From Leptospira biflexa (lineage in GTDB: Bacteria > Spirochaetota > Leptospiria > Turneriellales > DYLW01), in assembly GCA_020720785.1 (NCBI GenBank), contig DYOA01000003.1, positions 59,614 to 110,851 of the forward strand: a stretch of DNA of 51,238 nucleotides, read 5' to 3'. Positions 17,089-26,271 of the stretch are shown piece after piece; within the stretch, counting starts at the first letter, position 1, and each line of letters opens with the position of its first letter. The position numbers were made by a program, and so were the translations under genes. The notes beneath the pieces were generated by a model that saw only the letters and a program-made list of their open reading frames with translations, did not search any database and had not been told where the DNA came from.

Positions 17089-17966
17089 ACAATACCCTCC
17101 TGGCTTATCTGACAAAAGCGGAAGATTTTCTAAGAAAGAAAAATCTGGAGAAACCGCGACTGGACGCACAGTTGATTTTCTCCCATATCCTGGGAATTGA
17201 GAGAGTGCGGCTTTTCATGGAATATGACCGCCCGCTGTCCACAGAGGAAATTGATGCCATGAGAAATCTGACCGTGGAAAGAGCTGCGGGAAAACCCATT
17301 GCCCACCTTTTGGGTTCTAAAGAGTTTTATTCACGGAAATTTATGGTGAACTCCCATGTGCTCATTCCCCGTCCGGAAACAGAAGAACTGGTGGATATCG
17401 CCAAAGATATTATTTCCCGCTCCGGCCAAGGTAAGAAAACCCTTCTGGACATGGGAACCGGCTCCGGGGTGATTGGGATTACACTGGTACTGGAAAAACC
17501 AGAGTCCATACAAAAACTCATTCTGGCGGACATTTCCACTCAAGCCCTGGATGTATGCCGGGAAAATTTCTACCGGCTTTGCCCTGATGTACCGGAAAAT
17601 TCTGTGGTTTTTTTACAAACGAACCTTTTTGAGTCATTGGATGATTCCTGGCACGGACAATTGGATCTGATTCTGTCCAATCCACCATACATCCTGCCGG
17701 ATGAATACGAAACCCTGGAAACGGACGTAAAGGATTATGAACCCCGGATTGCCCTCACCCATCCGGATATGGAAAGTTTTTACCGAAGTTTTTTTTCCTC
17801 GGCCAGGCTGTTCTTATCTCCGGACGCTCCCCTGCTCCTGGAAAGCTCACCCACTCTGATTCCTCTTCTTCTGCCATTAGCGGAGGAAAATGGCCTCCAC
17901 AAACCACAGATTTACCGGGATCTCTCCGGAAAAGAGCGCTTCATTTCCTGGCAAAAAATCGGATAA
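17076..17966 (+). CDS. prmC: Peptide chain release factor N5-glutamine methyltransferase
   Basis: Methylates the Gln of the GGQ motif in release factors RF1/RF2, aiding termination; 296 aa, usual length. An N-terminal helical domain (about 1-90) is followed by a class I SAM fold: IPRPETEELV, the glycine loop LLDMGTGSGVIGI, LADIS, and the glutamine-binding NPPY at about 202-205. ATG at 17076 overlaps the DUF1566 gene's end by 13 nt. prfA, the normal neighbour, is absent here. Confidence 0.95.
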   Translation: MHPVDNTLLAYLTKAEDFLRKKNLEKPRLDAQLIFSHILGIERVRLFMEYDRPLSTEEIDAMRNLTVERAAGKPIAHLLGSKEFYSRKFMVNSHVLIPRPETEELVDIAKDIISRSGQGKKTLLDMGTGSGVIGITLVLEKPESIQKLILADISTQALDVCRENFYRLCPDVPENSVVFLQTNLFESLDDSWHGQLDLILSNPPYILPDEYETLETDVKDYEPRIALTHPDMESFYRSFFSSARLFLSPDAPLLLESSPTLIPLLLPLAEENGLHKPQIYRDLSGKERFISWQKIG

Positions 17967-18347
17967 CTTCTCCCCCATTCCGGGATATCCATTGCTATAC
18001 CTCCGGATTCACAAAATCCAGATATTCCCCAGAAGTAATGACTTTATATATTTGCGGGGAATATGCTGTTTGGAACGCCTTGGGTGGTCTGGCCTTTTTT
18101 CTGGTATTCCACTTGAATTCATACGCATTCATCTATGTTAACTATATTCCGAGAATATTGCCACTATTTTTATGTTAATTCGGTGATTATATTCACATAT
18201 ATAATATTTTTTCAGAGAATATGGTCTTTTATTTAATATTTTTTAAGAGATTATATTCTTGATATTTTAATATAATGAAGAATCCCCTTTGCAACCACTT
18301 GCCCCAAAAAACAATTGATAGCTGGTGAATAAATCCGGGAATGGGCA
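17967..18347. other. 381-bp gene-free, AT-rich intergenic stretch
   Basis: No convincing gene is present. The left half resembles ordinary sequence of the window. From about 18130 to 18280 the composition changes sharply to long A/T runs with repeated ATATTC and AGAGA words, and includes an imperfect tandem repeat listed separately. TATAAT-like words (for example 18271-18276) are present but no convincing -35 element. It probably holds the promoter of the small lipoprotein gene at 18348. It could equally be a remnant of transferred DNA. Confidence 0.6.
18203..18268. repeat. Imperfect 32-bp tandem repeat
   Basis: Two adjacent units begin AATATTTTTT at 18203 and 18235, each followed by an AGAGA-(A/T)-TAT stretch and CTT. 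They differ at several positions. The repeat lies in the AT-rich intergenic island upstream of the small lipoprotein gene. Confidence 0.6.
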
Positions 18348-18929
18348 ATGATTTTCTTCCGGCGATGGAATTCTTTGCCCGTGTTCACTCTCCTTGTCCT
18401 TTTTCTCATTTTAGGGAATTTCTCCGGTTGTAAAAGCTCATCGGATAGAAAAGAAACCAAACCAGATCCCCCCCCCGGCTGGGTGAGCGGACATTCTTAT
18501 CTGGTGGAGTCCAAGGGTTTACCGGACAACGGCACCACTGGTTTTGTCAGAAGAAGGGGCAGTGCAAAAAGAAACGCACTGCGGGAAGTTCGGGAAAAGG
18601 CATCCAGGGAGCTGTTTGGAAAACCCTATGCGGAATTGGGCAATAAAAATTACCAGGAACTCATCGATTCCGGAATATTAATAAAAACGTCTTACACCCC
18701 GGAAGATGAATGCACTCTGCAACTGGTTATCACTTCCGATAATCTTCAGGAAAAAATCGAATATTTACAACCCAGAAACAGGCCAGAGAATACCTCACCA
18801 GAAGCCGTTCCCGATAATAAAAACAACGCGGACAAGATAGAAAACAAACCATCCATCCGGGACAGAAACAACCCGGATGACCGGAAATTAGAACCGGATG
18901 AAGGTTTACCAATAAAGGGAAAAAAATGA
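18348..18929 (+). CDS. Small lipoprotein, LPP20-like segment
   Basis: 193-aa predicted lipoprotein. Basic start MIFFRRWNS, hydrophobic core and lipobox FSGC. Residues about 43-95 (ESKGLP..., RRRGSAKRNALREVREKASREL) resemble the A-x-x-NAL pattern of LPP20-type envelope lipoproteins. The last 60 residues are Asn/Asp/Pro/Lys-rich, low in complexity and probably disordered. I cannot assign a function. Start chosen at ATG 18348, preceded by GGGA. Its stop overlaps the flavoenzyme gene by 4 nt, so the two are co-translated although no functional link is obvious. Confidence 0.75.
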   Translation: MIFFRRWNSLPVFTLLVLFLILGNFSGCKSSSDRKETKPDPPPGWVSGHSYLVESKGLPDNGTTGFVRRRGSAKRNALREVREKASRELFGKPYAELGNKNYQELIDSGILIKTSYTPEDECTLQLVITSDNLQEKIEYLQPRNRPENTSPEAVPDNKNNADKIENKPSIRDRNNPDDRKLEPDEGLPIKGKK

Positions 18930-20923
18930 AATATGTATTTGAACCAATCCGCATCAGAAATATGGAACTTAAAAACCGCATTGCCATGCCGGCTATGCAC
19001 CTGCACTATTCAGAAGATGGGACAGTCACAGATCTTCTTCTGGAATTTTACCGGGAAAGAGCAAAAGGCCAGACAGCCCTGATCACCATTGGTGGATGCA
19101 GTATTCATGAAATGAGCGGTGACAGGCTGATTGGACTGCACGACGATTCTTTCATTCCGGGATTGCGGAAACTGACAGATGCCCTGCACGCGGAAGGGGC
19201 CAAAACCTCCGCCCAGCTTTACCATGCCGGGAAATACGCATTTGCCAGAAAAGACATCGGGCACAAAGCATTGAGTGCCTCCGCCATCCGTTCCAAACTG
19301 ACCGGGGAAATGCCCAAGGAAATGGACCAGAGCGATATCCAGGAAGTTATTACCGCCTTTGCACAAGGTGCCGGGCGGGCAAAGCGGGCAGGATTTGACT
19401 GTGTGGAAATTCTGGGATCTGCCGGTTATCTCATCTGCCAGTTTTTATCCACTACCACCAATAAACGGACAGACCAGTATGGGGGATCTCTGGAAAACCG
19501 CACCCGTTTTGGGAGAGAGGTCATTCAGGGTATCCGGCAGGAAGTGGGTGATAATTTCCCTCTGATCATGAGAATAGCAGGGAATGATTTTATCCCCGGC
19601 GGTAATAATAATGAAGAATGGCAGAAAATCGCCGTTATTTTTGAAAAAGAAGGGATAGACGCTTTTAATGTCACCGGAGGCTGGCATGAAACCAAAGTCC
19701 CCCAATTGACAGGAGGGGTGCCCCACGGGGCTTACCGTTATCTGGCCGCCGGCATTAAAAAGGCGGTGCAGGTTCCGGTTTTCGCATCCAACCGGATTAA
19801 TGATATTGCCATGGCCGATGAAATCATCCGAACAGGGATTGCGGACATCGTTAATATGGCCCGTCCGCTGATTGCGGATCCTTATCTGCCTCTCAAGGTA
19901 ATGGAAGGACGGGATAACGAAGTGATGCACTGCATAGCCTGCAACCAGGGATGCTTTGACGCTGTTTTTGCTGACCAGGCGGTTTCCTGTCTGGTGAACC
20001 CCCGGGTGGGTCATGAGCATGAAGTGGTTTCCCGGAAAACCCAGCATCCCCAAAAGGTGGTCATTATTGGTGGTGGACCGGCAGGAATGCAGGCTGCGGT
20101 GAGTGCCCACGATGCGGGTCATTCCGTTATCCTGTATGAAAAGAAAAAATTGGGTGGGCAACTGGATCTGGCCGGGGCGTCTCCGGGGAAAAGGGATTTT
20201 CTTCTGCTTTCCGCCGATCTGAGCGTCCAGGTGCAAATCCGGAATATCACTCTGAAAAAAGAGGAAGCCACTCTGGAGAAAATCCGAGCGGAGAAACCGG
20301 ATAAAATTGTTCTGGCATCCGGAGCTCGTGAAATTTTTCCATCCCGGATTCCTGGCATGGATCTGCCCCACGTGGTTTCAGCCTGGAGCGTGCTGCGGGA
20401 TGAACCCAAAATCGGGCAGAATATTATTATCATTGGCGGAGGAGCCGTGGGAACGGAGGTGGCCCTCCATATGGCCGATATTGGAACCCTGGACGGGGAA
20501 ACAACCCGTTTTCTTATTGAAAATGAAGCCGAAGATCTGCAAACCATCGCCCATCTGGTAATCACCGGAACCAAAAACATCACGATTCTGGAGATGCTCC
20601 CAAAAATTGGGAAGGATATTGGGATGACCACCCGCTGGACGGTCATGCAGGATCTAAAACGGCGCGGGGTGAATATGCTCACCGACGCAAAAGTGACGTC
20701 CATCCACGCAGATCATGTATCCTTTGAAAAAAATGGTGAGGAAAAAAGTCTTCCAGCAGATATGGTAATTTATGCGGTGGGAACCATTGCGGAAAATTCC
20801 CTCACCGCTGCCCTGCAGGAGGAGTTTCCGGATGTCCTCGTCATTGGGGATGCTGTCCGGCCCCGCAAGGCCATAGACGCCATTGCAGAGGGATTTTTTA
20901 TTCCGGATAAATTAGAAGCGTAG
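18926..20923 (+). CDS. FadH-like NADH:flavin oxidoreductase
   Basis: 665-aa Old-Yellow-Enzyme family protein built like 2,4-dienoyl-CoA reductase and trimethylamine dehydrogenase. An N-terminal FMN TIM barrel (1-325; QLYHAGKYA, STTTNKRTDQYGGSLENR) leads into a 4Fe-4S site (C335, C338, C342 and C355 in HCIACNQGC...VSC). C-terminal FAD (VVIIGGGPAGMQAA) and NAD(P)H (IIIIGGGAVGTEVA) Rossmann domains follow. The usual catalytic HVHG/Y segment is hard to place by eye, so the substrate (dienoyl-CoA, enone or other) is open. ATG at 18926 overlaps the lipoprotein gene by 4 nt. Confidence 0.88.
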   Translation: MKYVFEPIRIRNMELKNRIAMPAMHLHYSEDGTVTDLLLEFYRERAKGQTALITIGGCSIHEMSGDRLIGLHDDSFIPGLRKLTDALHAEGAKTSAQLYHAGKYAFARKDIGHKALSASAIRSKLTGEMPKEMDQSDIQEVITAFAQGAGRAKRAGFDCVEILGSAGYLICQFLSTTTNKRTDQYGGSLENRTRFGREVIQGIRQEVGDNFPLIMRIAGNDFIPGGNNNEEWQKIAVIFEKEGIDAFNVTGGWHETKVPQLTGGVPHGAYRYLAAGIKKAVQVPVFASNRINDIAMADEIIRTGIADIVNMARPLIADPYLPLKVMEGRDNEVMHCIACNQGCFDAVFADQAVSCLVNPRVGHEHEVVSRKTQHPQKVVIIGGGPAGMQAAVSAHDAGHSVILYEKKKLGGQLDLAGASPGKRDFLLLSADLSVQVQIRNITLKKEEATLEKIRAEKPDKIVLASGAREIFPSRIPGMDLPHVVSAWSVLRDEPKIGQNIIIIGGGAVGTEVALHMADIGTLDGETTRFLIENEAEDLQTIAHLVITGTKNITILEMLPKIGKDIGMTTRWTVMQDLKRRGVNMLTDAKVTSIHADHVSFEKNGEEKSLPADMVIYAVGTIAENSLTAALQEEFPDVLVIGDAVRPRKAIDAIAEGFFIPDKLEA

Positions 20924-21043
20924 TTCCACCGCCATTTTTTCCTTTTTTTCCGAAAAAAAACAATTTTTTTTAAATTTTATCCTGTAATACAGGGTAAATC
21001 GCCGAAAAACGGGGTTTCTTTTTCATATATAAGCGAGGAAAAT

Positions 21044-21958
21044 ATGAAAAAGAAAACTGCCCATGGCCAATGGCCGTATCTGTGGATTCTCGCTACCCTG
21101 CTTTTGGGGTATGGATGCGTCCAGCATACCCCGGAAGAAAGTGCTTCTTACATAGAAGTAAAACCGGACGGAAGTGTCCGGATATTTCTGGCGGAAAGCA
21201 CGTTCCGGGATGATCCCCAAATTCATCCGCAGTCCGTGGTTACGTCCCTCCTCTTCCGGAGAACAGGAAATGATATAATTCATTTCTATGAGAGCGATTG
21301 TCTTTCTGGTAGAGTGGATTTTGATTCCTGTCTGGACGGAAAAATCCTGACCCATACCGGGCTCGCAGAGGCGATTGGTTTTACCAATGAGCCGGGGTTT
21401 TATGGAAAAGAAAACGGAGAGGATGGATATTTTTATTCCCCGGAGCTGATTGCGGATTATCCGGAAAATGATGGGGATGATTATTACTGTCGCTCGTTTC
21501 CCACGAATCCGGTGACCACGGACGCAAATCCCAACTACCAGTGTGTTATCCTGGGCTTTGCGAAATGCTCCGATGGCCTTCCCCGGTATTCCTGCGGAAT
21601 CAATCCCCATCCGGTTTCCTATCTGGACGTGTCCGCACCGGGAATTTTTTCACTGTATGCCACGGATACAAAAGGAGAGCCTCGGAAATTCCGGTATTCG
21701 TACATCCCCTTTGACAGATCATCGGTTTCCTTTTCAGAGGGGGATGTCTTTTACCTGTATCTTCTGGTTTATTACCATGGGGTGAATGCTTCCGAGAAAA
21801 CTTTCTTCCGGTTCAAGGCAGATTCTTCCGTTTTTTCCCAAAATCCCGATATTGTTTCTCCGCGATTGGAAATCCGTATTCCGGAGGAACAATCGGGTAG
21901 CCAGACTTATCTCATTCCGGATTTTTCATTATGGCGGAAATGGGATAATAAAATTTAA
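21044..21958 (+). CDS. Cysteine-rich lipoprotein, unknown family
   Basis: 304-aa predicted lipoprotein (signal peptide to lipobox GYGC). The mature part contains about seven further cysteines (ESDC, DFDSC, YYC, YQC, AKC, YSC), pointing to disulfides and an extracytoplasmic place. The second half has beta-strand character (FSLYATD, GDVFYLYLLVYYHG). I recognise no domain. ATG at 21044 follows GCGAGGAAA. The gene lies 18 bp before the PLD-LTD fusion lipoprotein and is almost certainly co-transcribed with it, so the two may form a surface complex. Confidence 0.78.
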   Translation: MKKKTAHGQWPYLWILATLLLGYGCVQHTPEESASYIEVKPDGSVRIFLAESTFRDDPQIHPQSVVTSLLFRRTGNDIIHFYESDCLSGRVDFDSCLDGKILTHTGLAEAIGFTNEPGFYGKENGEDGYFYSPELIADYPENDGDDYYCRSFPTNPVTTDANPNYQCVILGFAKCSDGLPRYSCGINPHPVSYLDVSAPGIFSLYATDTKGEPRKFRYSYIPFDRSSVSFSEGDVFYLYLLVYYHGVNASEKTFFRFKADSSVFSQNPDIVSPRLEIRIPEEQSGSQTYLIPDFSLWRKWDNKI

Positions 21959-21976
21959 CAAATAAAAGGAGTTTTT

Positions 21977-24556
21977 ATGAAAAAACGATTTGTTGTATTA
22001 TGGATTGCAATGAGCATTATGCTTAATGGATGTTCCGGAAGTGGAAAAAACGCCCCGGGCACATCCGGAGAAATTTATCTGGCAAAAAATGTCTCATTAT
22101 GGTTTGCCCATCCCGGAGATAGCAGTGCGTCCGAAATTCCGGATATTCTCCCGGAAAGCATCCAGGTAGCAGAACAAAGCCTGGACTGTGCGTTTTCCCG
22201 TCTGAATGATACCTCTACGGCGGATACAATCCGGGAAAAAATTTCGTCCGGAATTCCCGTGCGGATTGCCAGCGGAAAGCAGTTTGTCTGCCGGGATGCC
22301 GGATTTCTGTCCCTCCAGTATCCGGGAATTGCCACGGAGGAATACCCAAAGGCTTCCGCTCACTGCGAAGACCCAGCGTCCCATCCGGAACTGGATTCCA
22401 TAAGGGAAAAAGGTATTCCCATAAATCCCGCAGAGGGCAAATCCGGTCTTTTCTCCAATCAGAAGGATCATCCGTTTTATCAGAATTTCTGCATAATGGA
22501 CAAAAAAACGGTTCTCATCCTCACATCCAGAGTGGATAAAAATTTATGGGGAAACCGCCATAGTGCAATCCTGAAAATAAACAATCCGGAAGTGGCAAGT
22601 TTTTTAACCGGGGAAATGGATATGTATTCCCGGGGACTCTTTGGCGGGGATAAACCAGTGCCGGTCCGGGAGGGAAATTTTTCCGTTAATGGTATTTCCC
22701 TGCGGATCATCCTGGGGCCCAAAGAAAAACCCATGGAAGTGCTTTCGGAAAAAATCAAAGACGTCCGCTCTCAGGTGGATTTTTTTGCGGGTAGTTTTGA
22801 GCCCACTACTTCCATTTTTAGCGACCCCTCAAATCTGATTCCCGCTCTGGGGCTGGCTGCGTCCAAAGGAGTGGCCATTTCCAGTGTTTTTGACCGGGGG
22901 ATTGTCTCCAACCCAGAAAATATGATTACCCATTTACAGGATAATCCCGCACTGGTATACCCTTCCCTGGAAAAAATTGAAAACGGATTTTCCCACTATG
23001 TACCCGTATCTTCCCTGCCCAATGAAACCGACTGGAGTTTTTTTCTGCTGGATCCCAAAGGGGAAAATCCGGAAGTTTTTATTTTTACCGGAAAAATCCA
23101 TGTTTCCGCTAATTCCAATGAAGACTCATTAGCCATCTCCATCCGGGATAAAAAAACCGTGGAAAGCTTTTCCGGTCTCCAGCAGGAAATGCAGAATGCG
23201 TCGGAAGATTTCCGCTCACTGGAAAATCCCGGCAACGGACAATCCGGAAAACTGGTAATCACGGAGATCATGGCAAATCCCAAAACTGTCCCGGATGCCG
23301 ATGGAGAATATCTGGAAATCTATAATTCCACGGACGCAACATTGGATCTGACCGGCCTGGTGATTGCGGACACATCGGGAAAAGCCACAGTGATTTCCGG
23401 GGACATTCCCGCCCATGGATTCGCCCTGCTCTGTGCTAACCCAAATCCGGAGGAAAATGGCGGACTCACAAACTGTTTGGAAATAACCTCCCTGCCCGGG
23501 CTGACCAATTCCGGTGAGGAAATTCGTCTCATCAACCGCTTTGGGATTACGGAGGATTTGATCCATTATCCATCGGTCAAGGAAGGCACCTCCTATGAGC
23601 TAGCTGTCTCCGCAAAAAATGCCACTGCCAACGATGATTTTTCTTATTGGGGCAGTGCACTCTCTTTTTATCATCCTGATAACCTGGGGACTCCGGGTAC
23701 AGAGAATACATTCGCTCTGGTTTTCCGGATTCTTTCCCTGACCGCCGCTGGGGCGGATAAGGTCGCGATGGAATATTCCATGGAGCCGGAAGAGGGAACT
23801 GCTCTGGAAATAAACAGTTACTGCATCACTACATCCTCCTCTCCAGATTTTTTAGCCTGCATGGAATCCGGACAAAAACTGGAGGTAAAATCCGTTTATA
23901 GGGAAGACGCAAAATTTTATCTCAACACATCGGCACAGGAACCCCACCGAAGATACAATCTTTTTACCCGGAACATAGTTTCATCCGGAAGCGGAATACC
24001 ACTCTCCCCGCCGATGGAAGAATTCTCCGGCTATGAAATTCCGGCCGATCTCTCCGGTTACCGGCTCTCCATGACCTATAACGGAACCCCGCAATCCTGG
24101 GAACTGGATCTCTCCGAACTGGACATCTACGGCATGGGACCGGGGAAATTCCGCAAAAATACATTTATCCTTATTGCCCGCAGTACGGATACCTTTTCTG
24201 ACTGGAATGCTACCATGCTGAAGGACTTTTCCAGTTATGAAAATAATGTTTATTATGTTGATTCCGGAATCGCTTTCAATGGAAACGGGGATCATCTGTC
24301 CATTTTATCAGAAGAAATGACTGTTGATGAAACCCCATCAGATGCAAGCGGAGTCCTGCTGCAAAGAAACCCGCAGGGAGGATTTTTTTCCATAACAAAC
24401 GTGGACACTGACCCGCAATACCGTCCTCTTTTGGAAAATCCGCAGACGCCATCCGGTTATGAGCATCCGCTTTTTATATGGGCTTATGGAGAAGATGATG
24501 TGGCCGGTCTGTTTACGGATTACAGATCCAATTTTTACCTGATTTATATTCCTTGA
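21977..24556 (+). CDS. Lipoprotein: inactive PLD fold fused to lamin-tail domain
   Basis: 859-aa predicted lipoprotein (lipobox LNGC, C19; ribosome site AAAAGGAG). Residues about 33-410 follow the two-lobe phospholipase-D plan: extended strand, helix with AEQSLDCAF, KGI/KGV turns, and two sites where HKD motifs belong. At the first the segment reads YQNFCIMD (about 168-175) and at the second DWSFFLLD, so the catalytic His and Lys of HxKxxxxD are replaced in both while the Asp stays. Residues about 424-575 form a lamin-tail domain (KLVITEIMANP, DGEYLEIYN, STDATLDLTGLVI, LGTPGTEN). The last 280 residues are beta-rich and unassigned. I infer a binding rather than cleaving surface protein, related in parts to the operon at 39.5-51 kb. 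Confidence 0.8.
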   Translation: MKKRFVVLWIAMSIMLNGCSGSGKNAPGTSGEIYLAKNVSLWFAHPGDSSASEIPDILPESIQVAEQSLDCAFSRLNDTSTADTIREKISSGIPVRIASGKQFVCRDAGFLSLQYPGIATEEYPKASAHCEDPASHPELDSIREKGIPINPAEGKSGLFSNQKDHPFYQNFCIMDKKTVLILTSRVDKNLWGNRHSAILKINNPEVASFLTGEMDMYSRGLFGGDKPVPVREGNFSVNGISLRIILGPKEKPMEVLSEKIKDVRSQVDFFAGSFEPTTSIFSDPSNLIPALGLAASKGVAISSVFDRGIVSNPENMITHLQDNPALVYPSLEKIENGFSHYVPVSSLPNETDWSFFLLDPKGENPEVFIFTGKIHVSANSNEDSLAISIRDKKTVESFSGLQQEMQNASEDFRSLENPGNGQSGKLVITEIMANPKTVPDADGEYLEIYNSTDATLDLTGLVIADTSGKATVISGDIPAHGFALLCANPNPEENGGLTNCLEITSLPGLTNSGEEIRLINRFGITEDLIHYPSVKEGTSYELAVSAKNATANDDFSYWGSALSFYHPDNLGTPGTENTFALVFRILSLTAAGADKVAMEYSMEPEEGTALEINSYCITTSSSPDFLACMESGQKLEVKSVYREDAKFYLNTSAQEPHRRYNLFTRNIVSSGSGIPLSPPMEEFSGYEIPADLSGYRLSMTYNGTPQSWELDLSELDIYGMGPGKFRKNTFILIARSTDTFSDWNATMLKDFSSYENNVYYVDSGIAFNGNGDHLSILSEEMTVDETPSDASGVLLQRNPQGGFFSITNVDTDPQYRPLLENPQTPSGYEHPLFIWAYGEDDVAGLFTDYRSNFYLIYIP

Positions 24557-24562
24557 GAGAAG

Positions 24563-25243
24563 TCAAAGTTTTATATAGACCTCTGCCAGAGAGTAACGTG
24601 GAGGAATCAGGGTGTTGATTTTTGCATCCAAGTCCGGATATCCAAAGGATATTCCTGTGATCATCCGGACTCCTTCCTCCAGTCCCAGAATTTCCCGCAG
24701 GATATCCGGATAATCCACCAGAGAAGCCTGGAAAATACTGCCCAGTCCATAGCTTTCCATCATGGCCAGTAAAACGCCGGAAAAAATTCCCAGATCAAAG
24801 ATTTCGTTTTCCCGGATACCTTTCAGGGAATATAGAAAAAACGCCGCCGGTGCATTCCAGAACCGGTAATTCTGGTAAACCACTTCCATCTTTTTTTCCT
24901 TGTCTTCCCGCCCAATTCCCAGAAGACCATAAAACATTTTCCCCAGTTCCACAGCATTTTTCCGGAAACTGCCTTCGTAAGGAGATATTTCCATGTCATG
25001 ATGGGGCTGCACTCCGGACTGGAAGGCATCCATGTATCTGGTTGTGATTTTTTCCATGGTACCCTTCCGGACATGAACAATTCGCCAGGGCTGGGTATTT
25101 TTCGCGGAAGGTGCCCGCAGGGATGCCTCCAGAATTTTGCGGATAATTACCTCATCCACGTTCTGTGGCATAAATGCCCGGATGGAGTGGCGTTTGATCA
25201 TAGTTTTATACAGAAAATCATTTTCCATATCCGTATTTTTCAT
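24563..25243 (-). CDS. Nitroreductase-family FMN oxidoreductase
   Basis: 226-aa FMN-dependent NAD(P)H oxidoreductase. FMN-binding elements: KRHSIRAFMPQNV near the N-terminus, SLRAPSAKNTQPWR, and the C-terminal GISFGYPD region. It acts on nitroaromatics, quinones or related electrophiles; the physiological substrate cannot be read from the sequence. Start is ambiguous: ATG at 25243 (MKNTDMEN) with AGGGAA nearby is preferred over TTG at 25261. It converges on the PLD-LTD gene with 6 bp between stops. Confidence 0.88.
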   Translation of the reverse strand: MKNTDMENDFLYKTMIKRHSIRAFMPQNVDEVIIRKILEASLRAPSAKNTQPWRIVHVRKGTMEKITTRYMDAFQSGVQPHHDMEISPYEGSFRKNAVELGKMFYGLLGIGREDKEKKMEVVYQNYRFWNAPAAFFLYSLKGIRENEIFDLGIFSGVLLAMMESYGLGSIFQASLVDYPDILREILGLEEGVRMITGISFGYPDLDAKINTLIPPRYSLAEVYIKL

Positions 25244-25314
25244 ATTCCCTGATTCCCTCAATATCTTTTTAAATGCTTTGGTTTACGGGTAGTGCGGATT
25301 TTCCACAAAGCCCT

Positions 25315-26256
25315 ATGAAATACCTCTTTGGTCCCATTATAAGCCGCAGACTGGGGGTTTCTCTTGGTGTGGATATCCTGCCACCCAAAACATGTAACCT
25401 AAACTGTATCTACTGCGAAGTGGGGGCAACCTCGTTCCTCACAAATACAATAGCCGAATACTCCCCCACCGAAGAAATTATCCGGGAACTGGATGATTAT
25501 CTGGCCAGCAGACCGGCCATTGATTTTATTACCTTTTCCGGATCCGGAGAGCCCGCCATCCATTCCGGTCTGGGGAAGATCATCCGTCATATTATAAAAA
25601 ACTACCCAACGTATAAAGTGAGCGTCCTGACCAATGGAACCCTTCTCTGGAAAGAGGAAATCCGCGAGGCATTATCCCCCGCCCATCTGGTTCTTCCCTC
25701 CCTGGATGCTGCATCGGAAAAGGCATTCCGGAAAATCAATGCACCGGAGAAATCCCTGGAGATCAATAAAATCATTAACGGTTTGGAAATTTTCTGCAGA
25801 GAATTTTCCGGTGAAGTCTGGCTGGAGATATTTATCAGCCCCGGAATCAATGACACAGATGAGGAAATCCAGCATTTAATTTCTGCTGTAAAACGAATCC
25901 GCCCTAACCGGGTACAACTTAATTCTTTGGATCGCCCCGGGACCATCAAGGGGCTGACAAAGGAACCTCTGGAAAAAATGGAATACATCCGGAAAACCAT
26001 GACCCATGCCGGTATTGAAGATGTGGAGATCACCGGACACTATGACAAAACCTCGGCGGCACACGCTCTTCCCTTTACGATGGAAAATCTGAAGGATATT
26101 CTGGAGAGAAGGCCCCAGACTCTGGAGGATATTCTGGCTGCGTTTGAAATCGGGCGGGATGATCTGGAAAAGAAACTTCAATTTTTTATTAAAAATGGAA
26201 TATTCCATACCGAAGATCAGGACAGAGGACGGTTTTACGTTCTCAATAAAAAATAA
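25315..26256 (+). CDS. Radical SAM protein with C-terminal winged-helix segment
   Basis: 313-aa radical SAM enzyme. The cluster motif C27-x3-C31-x2-C34 (KTCNLNCIYCE) follows the family-typical N-terminus YLFGPIISRRLGVSLGVDI; FSGSGEPAIH is the SAM-binding glycine motif. The last 75 residues (TLEDILAAFEIGRDDLEKKL...FYVLNKK) look like a winged helix. The family is widespread, often annotated only as 'radical SAM protein' or YfkB-like; the reaction is unknown to me. The ATG at 25315 matches the conserved N-terminus. An upstream ATG at 25273 adds 14 unconserved residues. It precedes metF by 15 bp. Confidence 0.87.
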   Translation: MKYLFGPIISRRLGVSLGVDILPPKTCNLNCIYCEVGATSFLTNTIAEYSPTEEIIRELDDYLASRPAIDFITFSGSGEPAIHSGLGKIIRHIIKNYPTYKVSVLTNGTLLWKEEIREALSPAHLVLPSLDAASEKAFRKINAPEKSLEINKIINGLEIFCREFSGEVWLEIFISPGINDTDEEIQHLISAVKRIRPNRVQLNSLDRPGTIKGLTKEPLEKMEYIRKTMTHAGIEDVEITGHYDKTSAAHALPFTMENLKDILERRPQTLEDILAAFEIGRDDLEKKLQFFIKNGIFHTEDQDRGRFYVLNKK

Positions 26257-26271
26257 CTTTAAAGGATTTCT

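Noticed and set aside
19445..20371. 308-codon open frame on the minus strand
   Set aside because: Antisense to the FadH-like flavoenzyme; low-complexity shadow without motifs.
20940..21005. A-run/T-run and small CCTGT...ACAGG hairpin after the flavoenzyme gene as a terminator
   Set aside because: The stem is only 5 bp and the A8/T8 pair is weak; no GC-rich stem followed by a T-run, so not called.
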